A stretch of DNA of 64,000 nucleotides from Solen grandis (lineage: Eukaryota; Mollusca; Bivalvia; Adapedonta; Solenidae): assembly GCA_021229015.1 (NCBI GenBank), contig CM037778.1, positions 82,069,842-82,133,841 of the forward strand, read 5' to 3'. The number at the start of each line of letters is the position of its first letter. The first letter of the stretch is position 1. The notes beneath the pieces are model-generated. The model saw only the letters and a program-made list of their open reading frames with translations. It was not told where the DNA came from and made no database searches. Made by a program: the position numbers and the translations under genes. Below are positions 1 to 12,409 of the stretch, piece by piece.

Positions 1-24
1 AAGTCGCAAAATAAACACCAGTAC

Positions 25-231
25 TGTTAAAGCTCCTTTGCTTGGCGCTCACCATATAAGGGTAGTTGCAGGACTGGCTGGCCCAGTGTCAGGATAATGT
101 GACTGGTTGTGGTATCATGTCACTTGTCCACGGCGTGATACTGCAATGTGGCAGCACTATATCTTTCTCAAGTAGACATCGTCTCCAAATGACTGAAATA
201 CTGTCGGTGGGACGTTAAACCCAATAAACAA
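25..231 (+). mobile_element. SINE family A copy, body and 3' tail
   Basis: The body matches the other family A copies at 17313-17510 and (minus) 27129-27438: a CTTGGCGCTC start, a block about a pulse of GATACTGCA, then TCAAGTAGACATCGTCTC and the tail CTGTCGGTGGGACGTTAAAC. The tRNA-like head seen in the 27 kb copy is absent, so this copy is 5'-truncated. The family layout is consistent with molluscan V-SINE/RUDI-type elements, which is an inference from memory of those families. Confidence 0.7.
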
Positions 232-887
232 CACTCGGGTAAACTCATATTGATGACGTAATAAAATGTACTCTAGTTAGCAATCAACTGAACGCATGAG
301 GTTTGCCCCTTGTGACGATATTTGTAAATAGACATATGATTAAAACAATAGATCTTTTTTATGACTTTTTTTCGAGCTTGGGCTTGAATAAAGTAGCTGC
401 CAGTTTACAGGCTTTTTTAAAGACAGGATATCATAGATATTTATAATTTTCTATACATTCGCCTAGATGCTTTCCGTTCGCCATATTGCTTTCTAGTCTA
501 CCCACCTACCTCACTAGGTTGAACTTGCATAACCCTACATAGTTCGTAGAGTAAAAACCCCGCACGTTTTATTGCAACTCTGGTAACTCTAGTTAGCTCT
601 AGTAGGTAAACTGAACTCGCTCCAGGTCAAACCGGCATAGCGCCCTCCAACGTCATAATGCTAGGTGCACATTTTGACATTTGTCATTCTGCTTGCGTAC
701 ATGTGTTATTTTGCTTAGCTACATGTGTCATTCATCAATTCGTTAAACCGACGAAATAAATTTTAATACGAATGCGCAAACTGGACTGTCCAGCTATACA
801 CAGTGCTATACGGTGATGAAATGGAAATAAAAGTAGATGTATTTTCAGTTGTTTATTAAGATGTGAATATATAATGAATGTTTAATG
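232..887. other. No gene seen
   Basis: AT-rich sequence with no credible exon, repeat match within the window or RNA gene. It ends at the first assembly gap. Confidence 0.5.
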
Positions 888-987
888 NNNNNNNNNNNNN
901 NNNNNNNNNNNNNNNNNNNNNNNNNNNNNNNNNNNNNNNNNNNNNNNNNNNNNNNNNNNNNNNNNNNNNNNNNNNNNNNNNNNNNNN
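888..987. other. Assembly gap (100 N)
   Basis: Exactly 100 N, a conventional placeholder, so its true length is unknown. Confidence 0.99.
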
Positions 988-1073
988 TTATTTAACATTC
1001 TACTCAAAATAAATGAGAAGTTAAAAAAAAAGATATTTTACCAACATTGAAATCAGTCGTAACACGCTGAAAC

Positions 1074-1117
<44 letters not shown>

Positions 1118-1592
1118 CGTTAATAAACGATCATAAAGGGATAGGTGCTTATCAAAATTTGAAAATTGGGTTGCAATCAACCAATGTAATTACAAATTTT
1201 GCAATTCGTTTTCTTGCATTTTTATATACTTGTAGAGTTTAACAAAAATAAATAAAATCTCTCTCACTCAAGTTAAACTAAATAAATCTTAAAGTATAAT
1301 GGATGCCTACGACGGGTGAATGTGTCAAGTTTCTGCATTCAGTTCTACAAGTGTTTAATCCGAAGATAGTTTTGTAAAGGGTTATTTCAAAATCTGAATT
1401 ATTGCATGTAAATTGTTACCTTGAGATATAACCATGATATGTACTCAGAATTATTTGTAAATGCAAATACACAATTCAACTAACACCGGCAAGGCTGACC
1501 GCGTGTCCATGAATAATTCATGATCTTAATATTTTGTCGTTACCGATTTCTAAAGACAGGCATCTACTAGTACCACCGGGTAATTCTAAGGA
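988..1592 (+). promoter_or_regulatory. Duplicated 5' flank of acyl-CoA synthetase gene 1
   Basis: This flank is clearly homologous to 11886-12409, upstream of gene 2, which shows that the promoter region was duplicated with the gene. Well conserved blocks include CGTAACACGCTGAAA, GATGCCTACGACG, TGTCAAGTTTCTGCATTCA and GAGATATAACCATGATATG. An octamer-like ATGCAAAT lies in TGTAAATGCAAATACACA of both copies. A (TA)n run at about 1078-1114 is the main difference. No TATA box can be assigned with confidence; transcription start and 5' UTR are unknown. Confidence 0.45.
1078..1114. repeat. (TA)n microsatellite
   Basis: An uninterrupted run of alternating T and A in the 5' flank of the first synthetase gene. 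The paralogous flank near 11985 has only a very short ATATAT, so the run expanded after duplication or shrank in the other copy. Confidence 0.9.
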
Positions 1593-2504
1593 ATGGCGAC
1601 AGTTTTAAGTTATGTAGAAGGTCCTAAACAACAACGGCAGGAAGTAAAAACTATTCCAGAATATCTCAAACATTATGCAGAGATACAACCAGAGGATGAA
1701 GCTTTTGTTTTCGTGACATCAAATTCTTGTTCTAGAGATGTTGTAACCTGGAAACAGTTGTATGACAGGTCTTTGACGGTTGCCAGAGGTCTGCGAAGTA
1801 TTGGTGTCCAACCGCACGAAATAGTTGCTATCAGCATGGAAAATTGTCCGGAATGGCTCTACATGACATTTGGAGCCATGATAGCAGGCTCTGTACCAAT
1901 CAGTATTTCCTTCACATATCCTGATGGAAGTGACGTCATCAATATGATGAAGCTTTTAGAAAAATGTTCCCTATTTTGTATGGAACCTGGAGTCGAGAAT
2001 AAAAACTGGAAAATATTTCGGAATATCATTGAAATATATACATCGGACGGCTTTGTTAAAAGCCAAGCAATGCCTTATTTAAGGTATCTTATATTTCATG
2101 ATCAAAATCGGGACAACGGAGGGGTCAAATACTTCAACGACTGGATAAATGAAAATCATCCAAATGTCGAGTTTGTAAAACCACAGTTGAATGAAATTGC
2201 TACTTTGTTTCAAACATCCGGCAGTACAGGAATCCCAAAGGCTGTTGCTCACACTCACGAATCTCTAGGTCAAACTACTTCCTGGAAATGCATGTTTGAC
2301 TTTCCAAACCTTTTCAATGACAGACCGTTTGGTTGGGCAGGCGGCTTCCCATTTACTGTTATGTTTGGGCAAACACGAGTGCAGGTATCGAGGTTTTCAA
2401 TCACTGGAGATGAAATGCCATTCCTCATTAAAATATTCAAAACTGAAGGGATTCGTTCAGCTTATCTCCTTCCGCCGATGATTGAAGATTTGTGCAAACA
2501 AAAG
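1593..2504 (+). CDS. ACSF2-like acyl-CoA synthetase, gene 1, exon 1
   Basis: First coding exon of an AMP-forming acyl-CoA/aryl-CoA ligase of the ANL superfamily, which activates a carboxylic acid to an acyl-adenylate and then a CoA thioester. The ATG sits in AAGGAATGGCG, a good eukaryotic start context, and the paralogue begins at the same place. The exon encodes 304 residues of the large N-terminal domain. The ATP-binding P-loop is TSGSTGIPK at residues 208-216. It ends in phase 0 at AAG before the donor GTCAGT at 2505; reading on runs into an intronic stop at about 2560. No clear mitochondrial presequence is visible, unlike vertebrate ACSF2. Substrate cannot be told from sequence. The ACSF2-like label rests on overall similarity as I recognise it; other medium-chain or luciferase-like ligases are possible. 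Confidence 0.88.
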
Positions 2505-2741
2505 GTCAGTTTTCTTTTTTTTTTGGTTCGGTTTTTGATGGTTATTTTTAAATGCATGTAGATTTATGTGTTTATCGAATTTGGTTTAATATATTAAAAA
2601 CAAATTGAGATCTATAATATAATAAAATTCCCTTATTAATGTACAATGAATATGGAAAAAAAGATATTGGCAAAAAGGTGAAAAATAACAGGAATTCGAA
2701 AACAATACAGATATTTTTATTATCTTTATTGTTTACTTCAG

Positions 2742-3494
2742 AGCATGCTCGGCGAAAACGTGCCACTGTGCAGGATAATCACAGGTGGGATGCCAATTTC
2801 AAAGACTTTGATGAAAGGATGTGGCGAAATTTGTGAAAGTGTTTCAATTATATATGGTAGCACTGAGTGTGCTCTTATATCAGAAAATTGCATAACAAGT
2901 TCGGAAACCTTCACAGAGAATTCTTCTGGCAGAGTTCTAACTGGAATGACAGTAAAGATCGTGGACCCCGATGGCACAATTGTACCGTTGAATATATCTG
3001 GGGAGATCTGGATAAAATCTAAAACTGTCATGAAAGGTTATTACAACGATCCGACTAGAACCCAAAAAGTGAAAACAGCGGACGGTTGGTATATGTCAGG
3101 AGACATTGGAATGATTTCTTCTGACTTCCAACTCATTGTGCAGGGACGTAAAGACAATCAGATTATTTGCGGAGGGATCAATGTGTACCCTGAAGTTATG
3201 GAATCAGCATTAAAGAACTGCCCATTTGTAGACAGCGCTCTTATTGTCCCAGTGTCAGATGAAGTTATGTTCCAAGAAGTTTGCGCATGCGTAGTTCCGA
3301 AGACGGGATATGACGTTACTGAAGAAAGACTACGACAGTTTTGCACCGAAGCAGTCAATGAAAAGCTATGTTACGTCGTTCCAAAATACTATTTGGTCAT
3401 GGAAAGATTCCCAAGAACAAGTTCTGGAAAAATATCAAGAAAAGATGTTGCCAGGGTGGCAATGGAGCGATTTTCTAAACCAGAGAAAAAATGA
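2742..3494 (+). CDS. ACSF2-like acyl-CoA synthetase, gene 1, exon 2
   Basis: Second and last coding exon, joined in phase 0 after acceptor TTTACTTCAG, giving a 554-residue protein, normal for the family. It carries YGSTE at residues 342-346 (adenine/adenylate-binding motif), the ribose-binding Asp in SGDIG (D425), the hinge motif GRKD (439-442) followed by GGINVYPEVME, and the C-terminal PRTSSGKISRK with the catalytic Lys at about K534. All key residues for both half-reactions are present, so the enzyme looks functional. The intron is only 237 bp. The stop is TGA. Compared with gene 2 the C-terminus is two residues longer (ends KPEKK). Codon and residue differences are scattered, not truncating, which fits a retained duplicate under selection. 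Confidence 0.88.
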   Translation, partial: SMLGENVPLCRIITGGMPISKTLMKGCGEICESVSIIYGSTECALISENCITSSETFTENSSGRVLTGMTVKIVDPDGTIVPLNISGEIWIKSKTVMKGYYNDPTRTQKVKTADGWYMSGDIGMISSDFQLIVQGRKDNQIICGGINVYPEVMESALKNCPFVDSALIVPVSDEVMFQEVCACVVPKTGYDVTEERLRQFCTEAVNEKLCYVVPKYYLVMERFPRTSSGKISRKDVARVAMERFSKPEKK

Positions 3495-4780
3495 GACCTA
3501 GAAATCAAGGGTTGGTCATGTGTCCTGGAAATCACAAAATGCCTTAGGTTATTGGTTTCCTATCATTATGGGTTTTATCATTATCAGCGAATTGATTATT
3601 TACACGCTATACTTATACTTTTGTTTAAGTAATCTAGTTAGTAAAAGAAACATAGTTTCGATTTCTTTAATTGAACTCAATTTCACCATCAAATTTATAA
3701 CAAGAAGGAAAACATATCTATAAACAGGACGGTTTTTGTCACATTATTTAAAATTGAAAATTGGGTAAGAGGAAAGCTTACGCTGATCGTGTGACTGTTC
3801 GCACTTTTGCTGTTGCTCGGGAAAAAAGGTGACTTCGTCTCTTCAGTATCATCGTAAAATACATAACCAGATCAGACCATCATTATTAAGTAATCAGACA
3901 GTTAAAGAGTCAGCAGCTTAATAATAACTATCGTGTGCGTGTGGTTTTAATGACTTGTTTATTGCTGGGAATAGGTGTGTACAACTGATATTTATCAAAT
4001 GTTTATCACTAAGATTAAATAATGAACATAGAAATTGTGTCATTTTTCCAATAGCGTTTTGATATGTGTTTCCCATGCTGCCCATTAAAACAGAATTTCC
4101 ATCCAGAAAGTGTGTCATGTATTAGCCGTAGGGGATTTCTCTTTGGTGTAATTGCTATGTTATTGGACATGTTATTTCTGTGCGCAGATAAAAATGTCAG
4201 TATTGAAATATTACCCCCCCCCCCCCAAAAAAAAAAGAAAAAAAAAAGATCTAAGCAGAGACTTTGTGGTTACGCACCGGATGCTCTAATCAATTATCCC
4301 CCTATACTGGTATAACATTTATCATCATAAAAGTATTTATTAAATGTAATCACAGAATATATTCATTGAATTTGTGTTTGATTCATAATTCAACAATTAT
4401 GCTACAAACGAGTCTTGATGTGTATGTGTGTAGTCCGGCTTAAGAATTATTAATGGTGACATTGAGAGCTGGAACAAGTCTATACTATATAAATTGCGTC
4501 GAATTAGAAAAAAAAGACTATTCTGCTGTAGTAATTGGCCATCAAGGAATTTGCGATTTTAACTCCTAAGCGTTCCGTCCGGAATATTAGACAATCAATT
4601 AACTGCCTCGTCAACAGCAAAGGCGGCCAGTTTAAGAATCCAATATCAGTATATATTAGTTGATTCTAAACTTAATTTAGTGGTCACCTGTGCTGAGCTG
4701 CAATCTGCTTTTAGCAGCTAACTATTAAATTACCTATGTTGAATCATATTGTACAGTTGGCCATTATTTAATACCCTTTC
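3495..4780 (+). repeat. Duplicated 3' flank of gene 1
   Basis: Homologous to 14334-16130 downstream of gene 2. Shared blocks include CTGATCGTGTGACTGTTCGCA, a poly(C)-A-rich junction (4213-4247), GCACCGGATGCT and CTGTGCTGAGCTGCAATCTGC. It probably contains the 3' UTR, but I could not fix a poly(A) signal. The homology fades after about 4.78 kb. Confidence 0.75.
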
Positions 4781-5399
4781 TATTTGATTAATCACTTGCA
4801 CCTGTATTGTATGGTTCATAAATGACCCTGCCTTCAAATTGAACTTGTCTTTATATTTTCCTTATTGCGAATTGCCCTTAAAATACTATGGACTGTTATT
4901 ATATAACAAATAATATATATAAATGTGATCACAAAATAGTATCTCTAACATTTTAAATGAGGTATCAATACTTCAAGATATTCAAAATTTTCAGATTGAT
5001 ATTATCAAATATGAATTCTATCTCTATTCTAAAATTCACAACTTCTATAATGATGCCTTATTGTGTATAAACTGCTTATTTGTATTCTACACAATTGTTG
5101 CTTGTAACACTTTGTACAATAAATATTTTACAAACCACCAACGTGTTTTTCCTTTTTGTTGTATGGACTACACTATAATCGTATATTGCACTATAGACGC
5201 AACGTATATTTACACCATTTACACACAAGTATCTGGTTCTTTTTATGATGGAAATGTAGATAATATCAAAAGGATAACAAAGACCGAATGAAAATAGTTT
5301 TCAAGTATAAATTTCTACATGAAATGAGGCTCGCTTAAGGATAATTTCCCAAACACCTGTTTAATAAAGTAAATTTATATGCAGTGATAACCCGTGTCA

Positions 5400-5442
<43 letters not shown>
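5400..5442. repeat. (CT)n microsatellite
   Basis: A long run of CT dinucleotides beginning after CATCTCTTT and ending before GTTCCATC. Confidence 0.95.
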
Positions 5443-5445
<3 letters not shown>

Positions 5446-5642
5446 CCATCAGCGTCATTCACACATCCTTGACATACCTGGTACTTTGATTATACTTAAA
5501 GGCGTATATCACAATAAGTTCTAACGAATAGAGTTTTTTAAAACTTTGCGCATACAAAGATTACTCCTTGTCTAACACAATGAAATCGAGAAAAATATAG
5601 GTCACCATGCTCGTTGACGAGTCATGTCCCTCTCTTAGACCC

Positions 5643-5664
5643 TCCCCCCCCCCCCCCCCCCCCC
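5643..5664. repeat. Poly(C) tract
   Basis: About 22 consecutive C flanked by CCTC. Similar G/C homopolymers recur at 4214, 10875, 15058 and 57161. Confidence 0.9.
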
Positions 5665-5848
5665 TCCCCGATACACACCTTTTTAAGTCCGTTTAAAAAC
5701 ATGAATTTGTAGAAAATGACTGGTACAACTGTATTTGTTCACCAAAAGACAAATTTTATACACCTTTTTAGTTGGCATAAACCACAAATATGTTTTAAAG
5801 TACAAAATCCGCTTAATGTTACATCTATTCGAAAAATAAATGGCATTT

Positions 5849-8650
5849 TTTACAGCCTAATTTTTTTTTTTATTTTTTTTTTTCAAACGTTTATTATCCC
5901 CGTCATAGGTGTCAGCAGGTCGGGGAATCATCCTGCAGCCACCTTACATTTCAAAAATACATATATATTTAAATAATAATGACAGTAATATATACATATA
6001 TATTATCACTTTTAATTTAATAAAAGTTTGATTTTTTTATATTGTATAGTTTTAACATGTTGTAATATAAACAAATAACCCTTTCATACTTATTAGAATT
6101 TGTTAGGAAAATAAACACAACATACAGGTACATAGCAATTATAAATTAATAAATAGTAGTATAATTGACCAATTTTTGGGCTTTGAATTGTCAGATAATA
6201 CATCCTTATAAATGCTATATGCAAATTTAAAACTTAATTTCAGTCCTATGTTGGTGGAGATGATTTTTTTCCTTTTGCATAAATATATGTATCTTTTAAA
6301 TTCTAAAAACATAATATCATATTCATTTTTACTCATCTCATCTCCTGAGCCTAAAATAATTAATTTATTGTTAACCTTCTTTTCTAATTTGTTAGTCTTT
6401 AAAATATCATTTATGTAATCTAACAAAGGTTTAATAAAACAACATTCACAAAAATGTGCATAAGTGTTTCCTCATGATCATGACAAAAGGTACATGAATT
6501 ACTGGACACAATTTTCATTTTATATAAATTAGTTTCTAAAATTCTATGTATAATTCTAGTTTGAAACCATTGTATATATGTATCTTTTGTACATCTAAAT
6601 ACATAGCTATTAATTTCATTCCAATTTAAGTCTACATCAGTAAAAATATTTTAAAGGTTTTTTTTAATAAAATTTATATTGAATCTCTTTTTAATAGTCA
6701 TAGGAATATTACTTTTATTGATAAAATGTTTTATTCCAGTAGTAAGAGAATGATATTGTAAAAAATCAATTTTTATTCTATATTTATTTTCTAGTACCTC
6801 CCTATTTAAAAAATTGCCATTAATATCTACTATATCTTTAACAAATATCACACATCTGTCATATAATGATTTTATAAATAAAATGTTTTTTTTAAAATTA
6901 AAAAATTCTGTGTTCTTAATATAATACTTTTTAATAAATATAGTATAAGCCTTCAATACGTCATTCCAGAAAGCATTTTTTTTTTCATAGCAAGTTCGCA
7001 ATATATTCCCCCCAAGTTAAAGATTTTGTGTAGATCCAATTGTGTGTTAATTAGTTCAAAACATTTACCACTGGAATTCACAATATATTGTTTTAACCAT
7101 TTGATTTTTAATCTATGAATATAGCTATCTATATCGACCATTCTAAGTCCACCTTCTTCATAGTTTTTAACAAATACATCATGTTTTATTCTTCCATCCC
7201 ATACAAAATTATACATAAGATCACTTATGTTTTTTATCTTTTTCTTATCTGGAGTTGGCACATTAATAAAACAATTAGTAAATAATGGCAATAGCAAAGA
7301 TTTTACAACAGTAATTCTGCCTATTGGTGTATGTTTACGTCTCTTCCAGTATACTATTGAATTTTTTAATTAAATTAATTTCTCGTTAAAATTTATTTCT
7401 GATATTTTATCAAGATTTACATCAAAATTTATTCCAAGAATTCTAAAATGTGCTTCCCCCCATGTTAATTTCCATTTTGTTTTTATGGACTTAGAACTGT
7501 ATTTTAATGATCCTATCCAAATTAGTTTAGTTTTATCAAAGTTAACTTTTAGTCCTGAAAAACGGGAAAAATCAGTTAAACCCTTTAATGCATATTTTTA
7601 CGATTGTTCAGATCCATCCATAAAAAGGGAAGTATCATCAGCAAATTGAGAAATTTTATATTCTTCTCCATCTATGATAATGCCTTTTATGTTTTTTTTA
7701 TTGTTTTATCTTTAATGTTAAAATCTCTGTGCATAAAATGAAGATATAAGGAGAAATAGGATCCCCTTGTCTACAGCCACGTCCCACTGTGAAAAAATTG
7801 GACAAAAATCCATTAAGTTGAATACATGTGTTAGTATTATGCAGAAAAAGCCTGATCCATTTTATAAACTCATTACTAAAATTGGAGAAAGACAATGAAG
7901 TTAAAAGATAATGTATCAAAAGCCTTTTCAAAATCTATAAGCATTAATAAACCTGGTATTTTTTTTGTCTTCTGTCACTTTCATAATATCATATAACAGT
8001 CTGGTATTTTCACTTATTTGCCTACCTTGAACAAAACTAGTTTCTTCTTTTGAGATTAATTTATCTAAAACAGTTTTTGATCTATTAGCTATACTTCCTG
8101 ATGCTAGCTTGTAAATAACATTTAAGAGAGTAATAGGCCTCCAATTTTTTAAAAATTGTTTTGGTTTTTTATCTTTTGGAATGCAAATGATGGTTCCTAG
8201 TTTCAAGCTTTGAGAAAAAGTACCTTTTTGAAAAGCAGAATTGATTGCCCTAACAACAAATTGACCAAGTTTATTCCAAAACACTTTGAAGAAGTTTGAT
8301 GTAAAACCATCACAGCCAGGGCTTTTATCATTTTTCATGTTTTTCAGAGTATAAGATATCTCCTCATATGTCAACTGTCCTTCTAAATTATTTGCCTCAT
8401 GTAAAGATAATTTTCTGACAGTGCTATCATTTAAAAAAGTGTCTATATCATAAGATTCATTGGCTTTCTCATTTTCATATAGCTTTTTATAATAATCAAG
8501 TTTCATCTAAAATAAGTTTTTGATCATGTATATGTGTTCCATCATCATTTTCTAAAAATGGTATATTTTTGTTTGTGCAATTTGATTTTTCTAAATTTAA
8601 AAAATATTTTGTACTTTTTTCACCATTTTCAATCCATTTACAGCCTAATT
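5849..8650 (-). mobile_element. 5'-truncated LINE (L1/Tx1-like) with target-site duplication
   Basis: A non-LTR retrotransposon inserted on the minus strand. The same 14-mer TTTACAGCCTAATT lies at 5849-5862 and 8637-8650, and the left copy is followed by a poly(T) run, which is the poly(A) tail of the minus-strand element. The body is 5863-8636. It has reverse transcriptase sequence but no endonuclease domain, as expected after 5' truncation during target-primed reverse transcription. The element inserted in the spacer between the two synthetase genes. Confidence 0.9.
5863..8506 (-). pseudogene. LINE reverse transcriptase ORF2 remnant, broken
   Basis: Reading down the minus strand, the first piece (8506-7928) carries NDKSPGCDGF and NWRPITLLN. 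An overlapping piece in another frame (7931-7698) carries RGCRQGDPISPYIF. The catalytic motif FADDT reads out near 7650-7600 in a further piece. A C-terminal part at 7297-6953 resembles the ORF2 tail of L1/Tx1-type elements. Several frameshifts and stops separate these, so the protein cannot be made intact. Family assignment rests on motif style (GCRQGDPISPYIF) and the poly(A) tail; a tree would be needed to separate L1 from Tx1. Confidence 0.85.
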
Positions 8651-8919
8651 ATGTGTTATGTTGTATTTGTATATGATATGTAAGATACATCTCCAATGAT
8701 TTAAAATGTGTGATAGATTATTAATATGTGGATAATAAAAGTGTTAAACTACAACAAGATTTCAGTTATGAGAATAAGACGTTTCATACCTATAAACACT
8801 CTTTATGTTAGTCCATACAGGCTACGACTATGTAGATGGTATAGAATGAAATCTTGTATCTTTTTGGGTAAAATATGTATGTGGGATTTATTTTTGAGTT
8901 TGTAAATCTTGACTTGACT
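8651..8919. other. Short spacer, nothing recognised
   Basis: AT-rich sequence between the LINE and a SINE fragment; no feature found. Confidence 0.5.
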
Positions 8920-9083
8920 TGACTATTTGAGTTTACCGTCCTTCGACACTATTTCAGTCATAGAGCGACGTCCAGCTAATTACAGGGGGAGGAAGACCCC
9001 GAATGCACGGGGACATCCGGCTAGAACCACCGACCTACCATAAGCCAGCTTTAAGGCTTCCTCACATGAAAATCCGAATGACC
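8920..9083 (-). mobile_element. SINE family B fragment (3' part)
   Basis: Contains the family B tail on the plus strand as GAGTTTACCGTC, then CAGCTAATTACAGG, GGAAGACCCCGAATGCA and GGCTTCCTCACATGAAAATC. It stops before the tRNA-like head, so it is 5'-truncated in its own orientation. It matches 21061-21314. Confidence 0.75.
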
Positions 9084-11885
9084 TGAATATGTAAAAATAA
9101 CCTCATAAGAATATATTAGATATGAGGGAGGGGCTACAATATTACGGAAAATGTAATTTGAACCCTTAACAATATGAAAATTAAGTTTTTAATTTGTTTG
9201 TGCCGAAGATAACAAAAAAGTATACTTAATACATTAAATCAATATACTTGTATGTAACTCATACAAAACTCAGTGAGCATTACTGACCTTATGCTTCGCA
9301 GTTATGTCCCTTTCCAAAAAAAACTTTAAACCCCAATGTTGACTTGTTTTGTGTACTTTTAACTAAATGCATTTGACCTTTATACTTTCTCATAAAACAT
9401 GGTGCCAATCACATTAAATAAGTATTGTAGAGTTTGATATATATATATATATATATGACAGAAGCGCTCTACTTTCTTTGTTTATCGCAAAATAGAACGA
9501 TGATTACTTGAATTTTTGATACTGACAAGCAAAAATTTCGGTTTTTGACTTTATCCCAATCTTTTAGTCACTTATCAGTAACCCAAAGTTTATTGCTCAA
9601 TCAGTAAACGGTCACCAAAACTTATTTAATTTTTTACATGGGCGCAATTCATCTCAATAAAAAAGTAACATTCAGGAAAGAGCAATTCGAATATTCCCAT
9701 GGTTTGCAGGTTTTGTGGCGGAAGTTTGATAAAAAAAAAGATTTGGATGTTTGATTAGGTTATCAATCAATTAATGGTAGCCGTAAACGTTATATTATTT
9801 TGTTTGATTCAGACTTAGTGTCTCAGATAATACTTCAAGTCATTTAATTACATAACAACAAAATATCACCCGATATAAACAAAATTAATAATGGATTGTA
9901 TTTTATTTGTTCCTGGAATACAATAATCAAAAGTTGTTGAATCATGCCGCGTGTCAACTATCTTTTTTATAGGAAGAAAAGAGATTAAAAATAAAAATTT
10001 GTTCAAATAACCAGACTGTAGAAATCAAATTTGTGACACTACAATATCTTTATAAATAAAAAAATCCTTATAGATACACTACCACTTGTTTATACGCACT
10101 TATCTTTTGGAAATTTTGTTACTTTATATTGTTACTTTTTTATACCATTCTAAATATGAATTGTTGATTTTTTTTGTTCACGAGGAACGGTTCATGTAGT
10201 ATCGGGATTTATTATTTTTCTTTTCAGAAATCCTTTGAACTAAACAGTTATTCAAAATTGCATCCTGATGAAAGACTAAACTATGCTGGAATATCTTTAA
10301 AAAAGACTGTTAAACTGTTTAAACTACAAAAAAGGTAATTGTCAGGTCCAAACTATATTTAGTTTGTAGCTGTAAGTATAAAATACGATTTTAACTGTAG
10401 ATTTTGACAATAATGCTCGAGACAGGTAGGTAACATGATATGTTCTGAAACACTAGGCTCAATATTAATTCTATTTCAAATATACCCATCTCATTTTTCT
10501 AAGATAGTGACGTTTGCTATTATCATTTAGAAAAAGAGAAATTGAGTTATTGTTTACAAAATAGGACCCTATCTTTCATGTATGTGTGTGAAGAACATCT
10601 CCAACACAATTTCACCTAGTGCTCCTTGTGATTGGTTGTCATACTACTAAGTTCTTTTGTAGATGTCCAACTAATTGTAGTAAACTATTTTCATGCGGGG
10701 TGTGGGGTAAGGGTAAATATGCATAACATAAAAAAGTAAACATCTTTCATGCGCGGATCAAAAGGGGGATAGGGGGTTATGACACCCTCAATGATTCGGC
10801 TATTATATTCAAGATATGCATAAAATATAGTGTTCGAGTGCCAAGGAAGAAGAGTAATAAAAAAGGCCCTTGACCCCCCCCCCCCCCCCACACACACACA
10901 CACACACAGACAACGTACGACAATTTACATATTTATAGATTGGCTCGAACTCCACTTTCGTTGAATTTTAGAATTTCAAAGTTAGCTAAGTATGTTTTTT
11001 TTTTATTTATTTTACTTAGTTGGCCAACATATTCCTGTCGGATCCCCCTGAGATAAATTGCTGGATCAACGCATGCTTTCAGTTCAAAAATCATTGTTCG
11101 AGAACAAACATTACGTCAAAATAAATGATAGCAGGGCATTAAACATGATCCATTGTAAATACAACATACACAAACACATTGGTTTTCCTTAATCATTCAT
11201 TTGGCAGTAATTGACTCCGGAAGTTAGTCAAACAGAGTCCAAAACAAGACATAGGACTCAATATTTTGAATTTCTAATCAATTGTTAGCATGATTATACA
11301 TTTCGGTTAAAATATTAAGTTTTCTTACTCAAGATTTGTCAAAAATTAAAGGCATTCATTTCAGTGTGTTTTTTTTCTAACGGATATATTTTTCTTAAAT
11401 TTTGCATTTAAGTACTTTAGACTATAGGTAAAACATATAGGAATTGAAAGTTTGGGGTCACCATGTTCCTCTTAGAGATTTAGCTTATAGTAAAACATCA
11501 CTGGTTGCTAAAATTTTCAGTTACAGGTGAAAATGCTCTCAAACATGCAAGAAACATACACTGCAAGCAAAAATAGTCATTGTGGTTTGACCAAAATATA
11601 TACATAAACTACCTAAGAGCTATGAAATTTCATATAGATTTTTCTCGATAAAAAAATCAGCGGACTGATTTCCTATCTTTTTCATTTCAGATTAAATCCT
11701 CTAAAATAAAATTGTATTCCTATTCATGTCAGTTTTTTTTTTGTTTTGTTTTTTGCTAAAACTGATTTTTTTTATTGAAGTTTCAGCCAAATATGTATAT
11801 TGACACTAAAATGTGGATTGTTGATCCTCAACCTTTGGAGAATACACTTTTAATCATGTTTTCATGCAGGAATCTTACAATTTTG
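9084..11885. other. Intergenic, no gene seen
   Basis: About 2.8 kb of AT-rich DNA with an (AT)n run near 9438-9456 and a poly(C)/(CA)n compound microsatellite at 10875-10907. Short open frames here lack family features or splice context. Confidence 0.5.
10875..10907. repeat. Compound poly(C)-(AC)n microsatellite
   Basis: A run of C passes directly into alternating A and C. Confidence 0.9.
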
Positions 11886-12409
11886 GATTTCCTTTAACGT
11901 GCTACTCAAAATAAATGAGAATATCAAACAATAATATTTTACAAATATTAAATTCAGTCGTAACACGCTGAAAAATTAACGTAAGCATATATATTGACCG
12001 TTAAAAAAGAGGTCATAAAAAGGGACAGATACTTATTAATATTAAAGAATAGGGTTGCAGTCACCTAATGTAATTACAAATTTTGAAATTTAAAAAAAAA
12101 ATTATCTAAAAAATTAATAGATGCCTACGACGAGTGAATGTGTCAAGTTTCTGCATTCAACTCTATAAGTGTTTTATCCAATAATAGTTCTATAGAGGGT
12201 TATTTCAAAATCTGATTTCTTGCAGGTAACTTGTAACCTTGAGATATAACCATGATATGTACTCAGATTTATTTGTAAATGCAAATACACAATTCAACTA
12301 ACAATGGCAAGGCTGACCGCGTGTCCACGCATAAGTCATAAATCTTAATATTTTGTCCTTATCGGTTTCATAAGCGTGCATCTACGAGTATCATCGGATA
12401 ATTCTAAGG
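11886..12409 (+). promoter_or_regulatory. Duplicated 5' flank of acyl-CoA synthetase gene 2
   Basis: Homologous to 988-1592. Both keep CTACTCAAAATAAATGAGAA, CGTAACACGCTGAAA, the block around TGTCAAGTTTCTGCATTCA and the octamer-like ATGCAAAT. The (TA)n expansion is absent. Promoter function is inferred from position only. Confidence 0.45.

Larger units (their letters stand above)
4781..5848. other. Intergenic, no gene seen
   Basis: AT-rich sequence with a (CT)n microsatellite at 5400-5442 and a poly(C) run at about 5643-5664. No exon is supported. Confidence 0.5.

Noticed and set aside
4064..4315. Small gene in the 3' flank of synthetase gene 1
   Set aside because: The frame runs through the poly(C)/poly(A) junction and is not kept in the paralogous flank.
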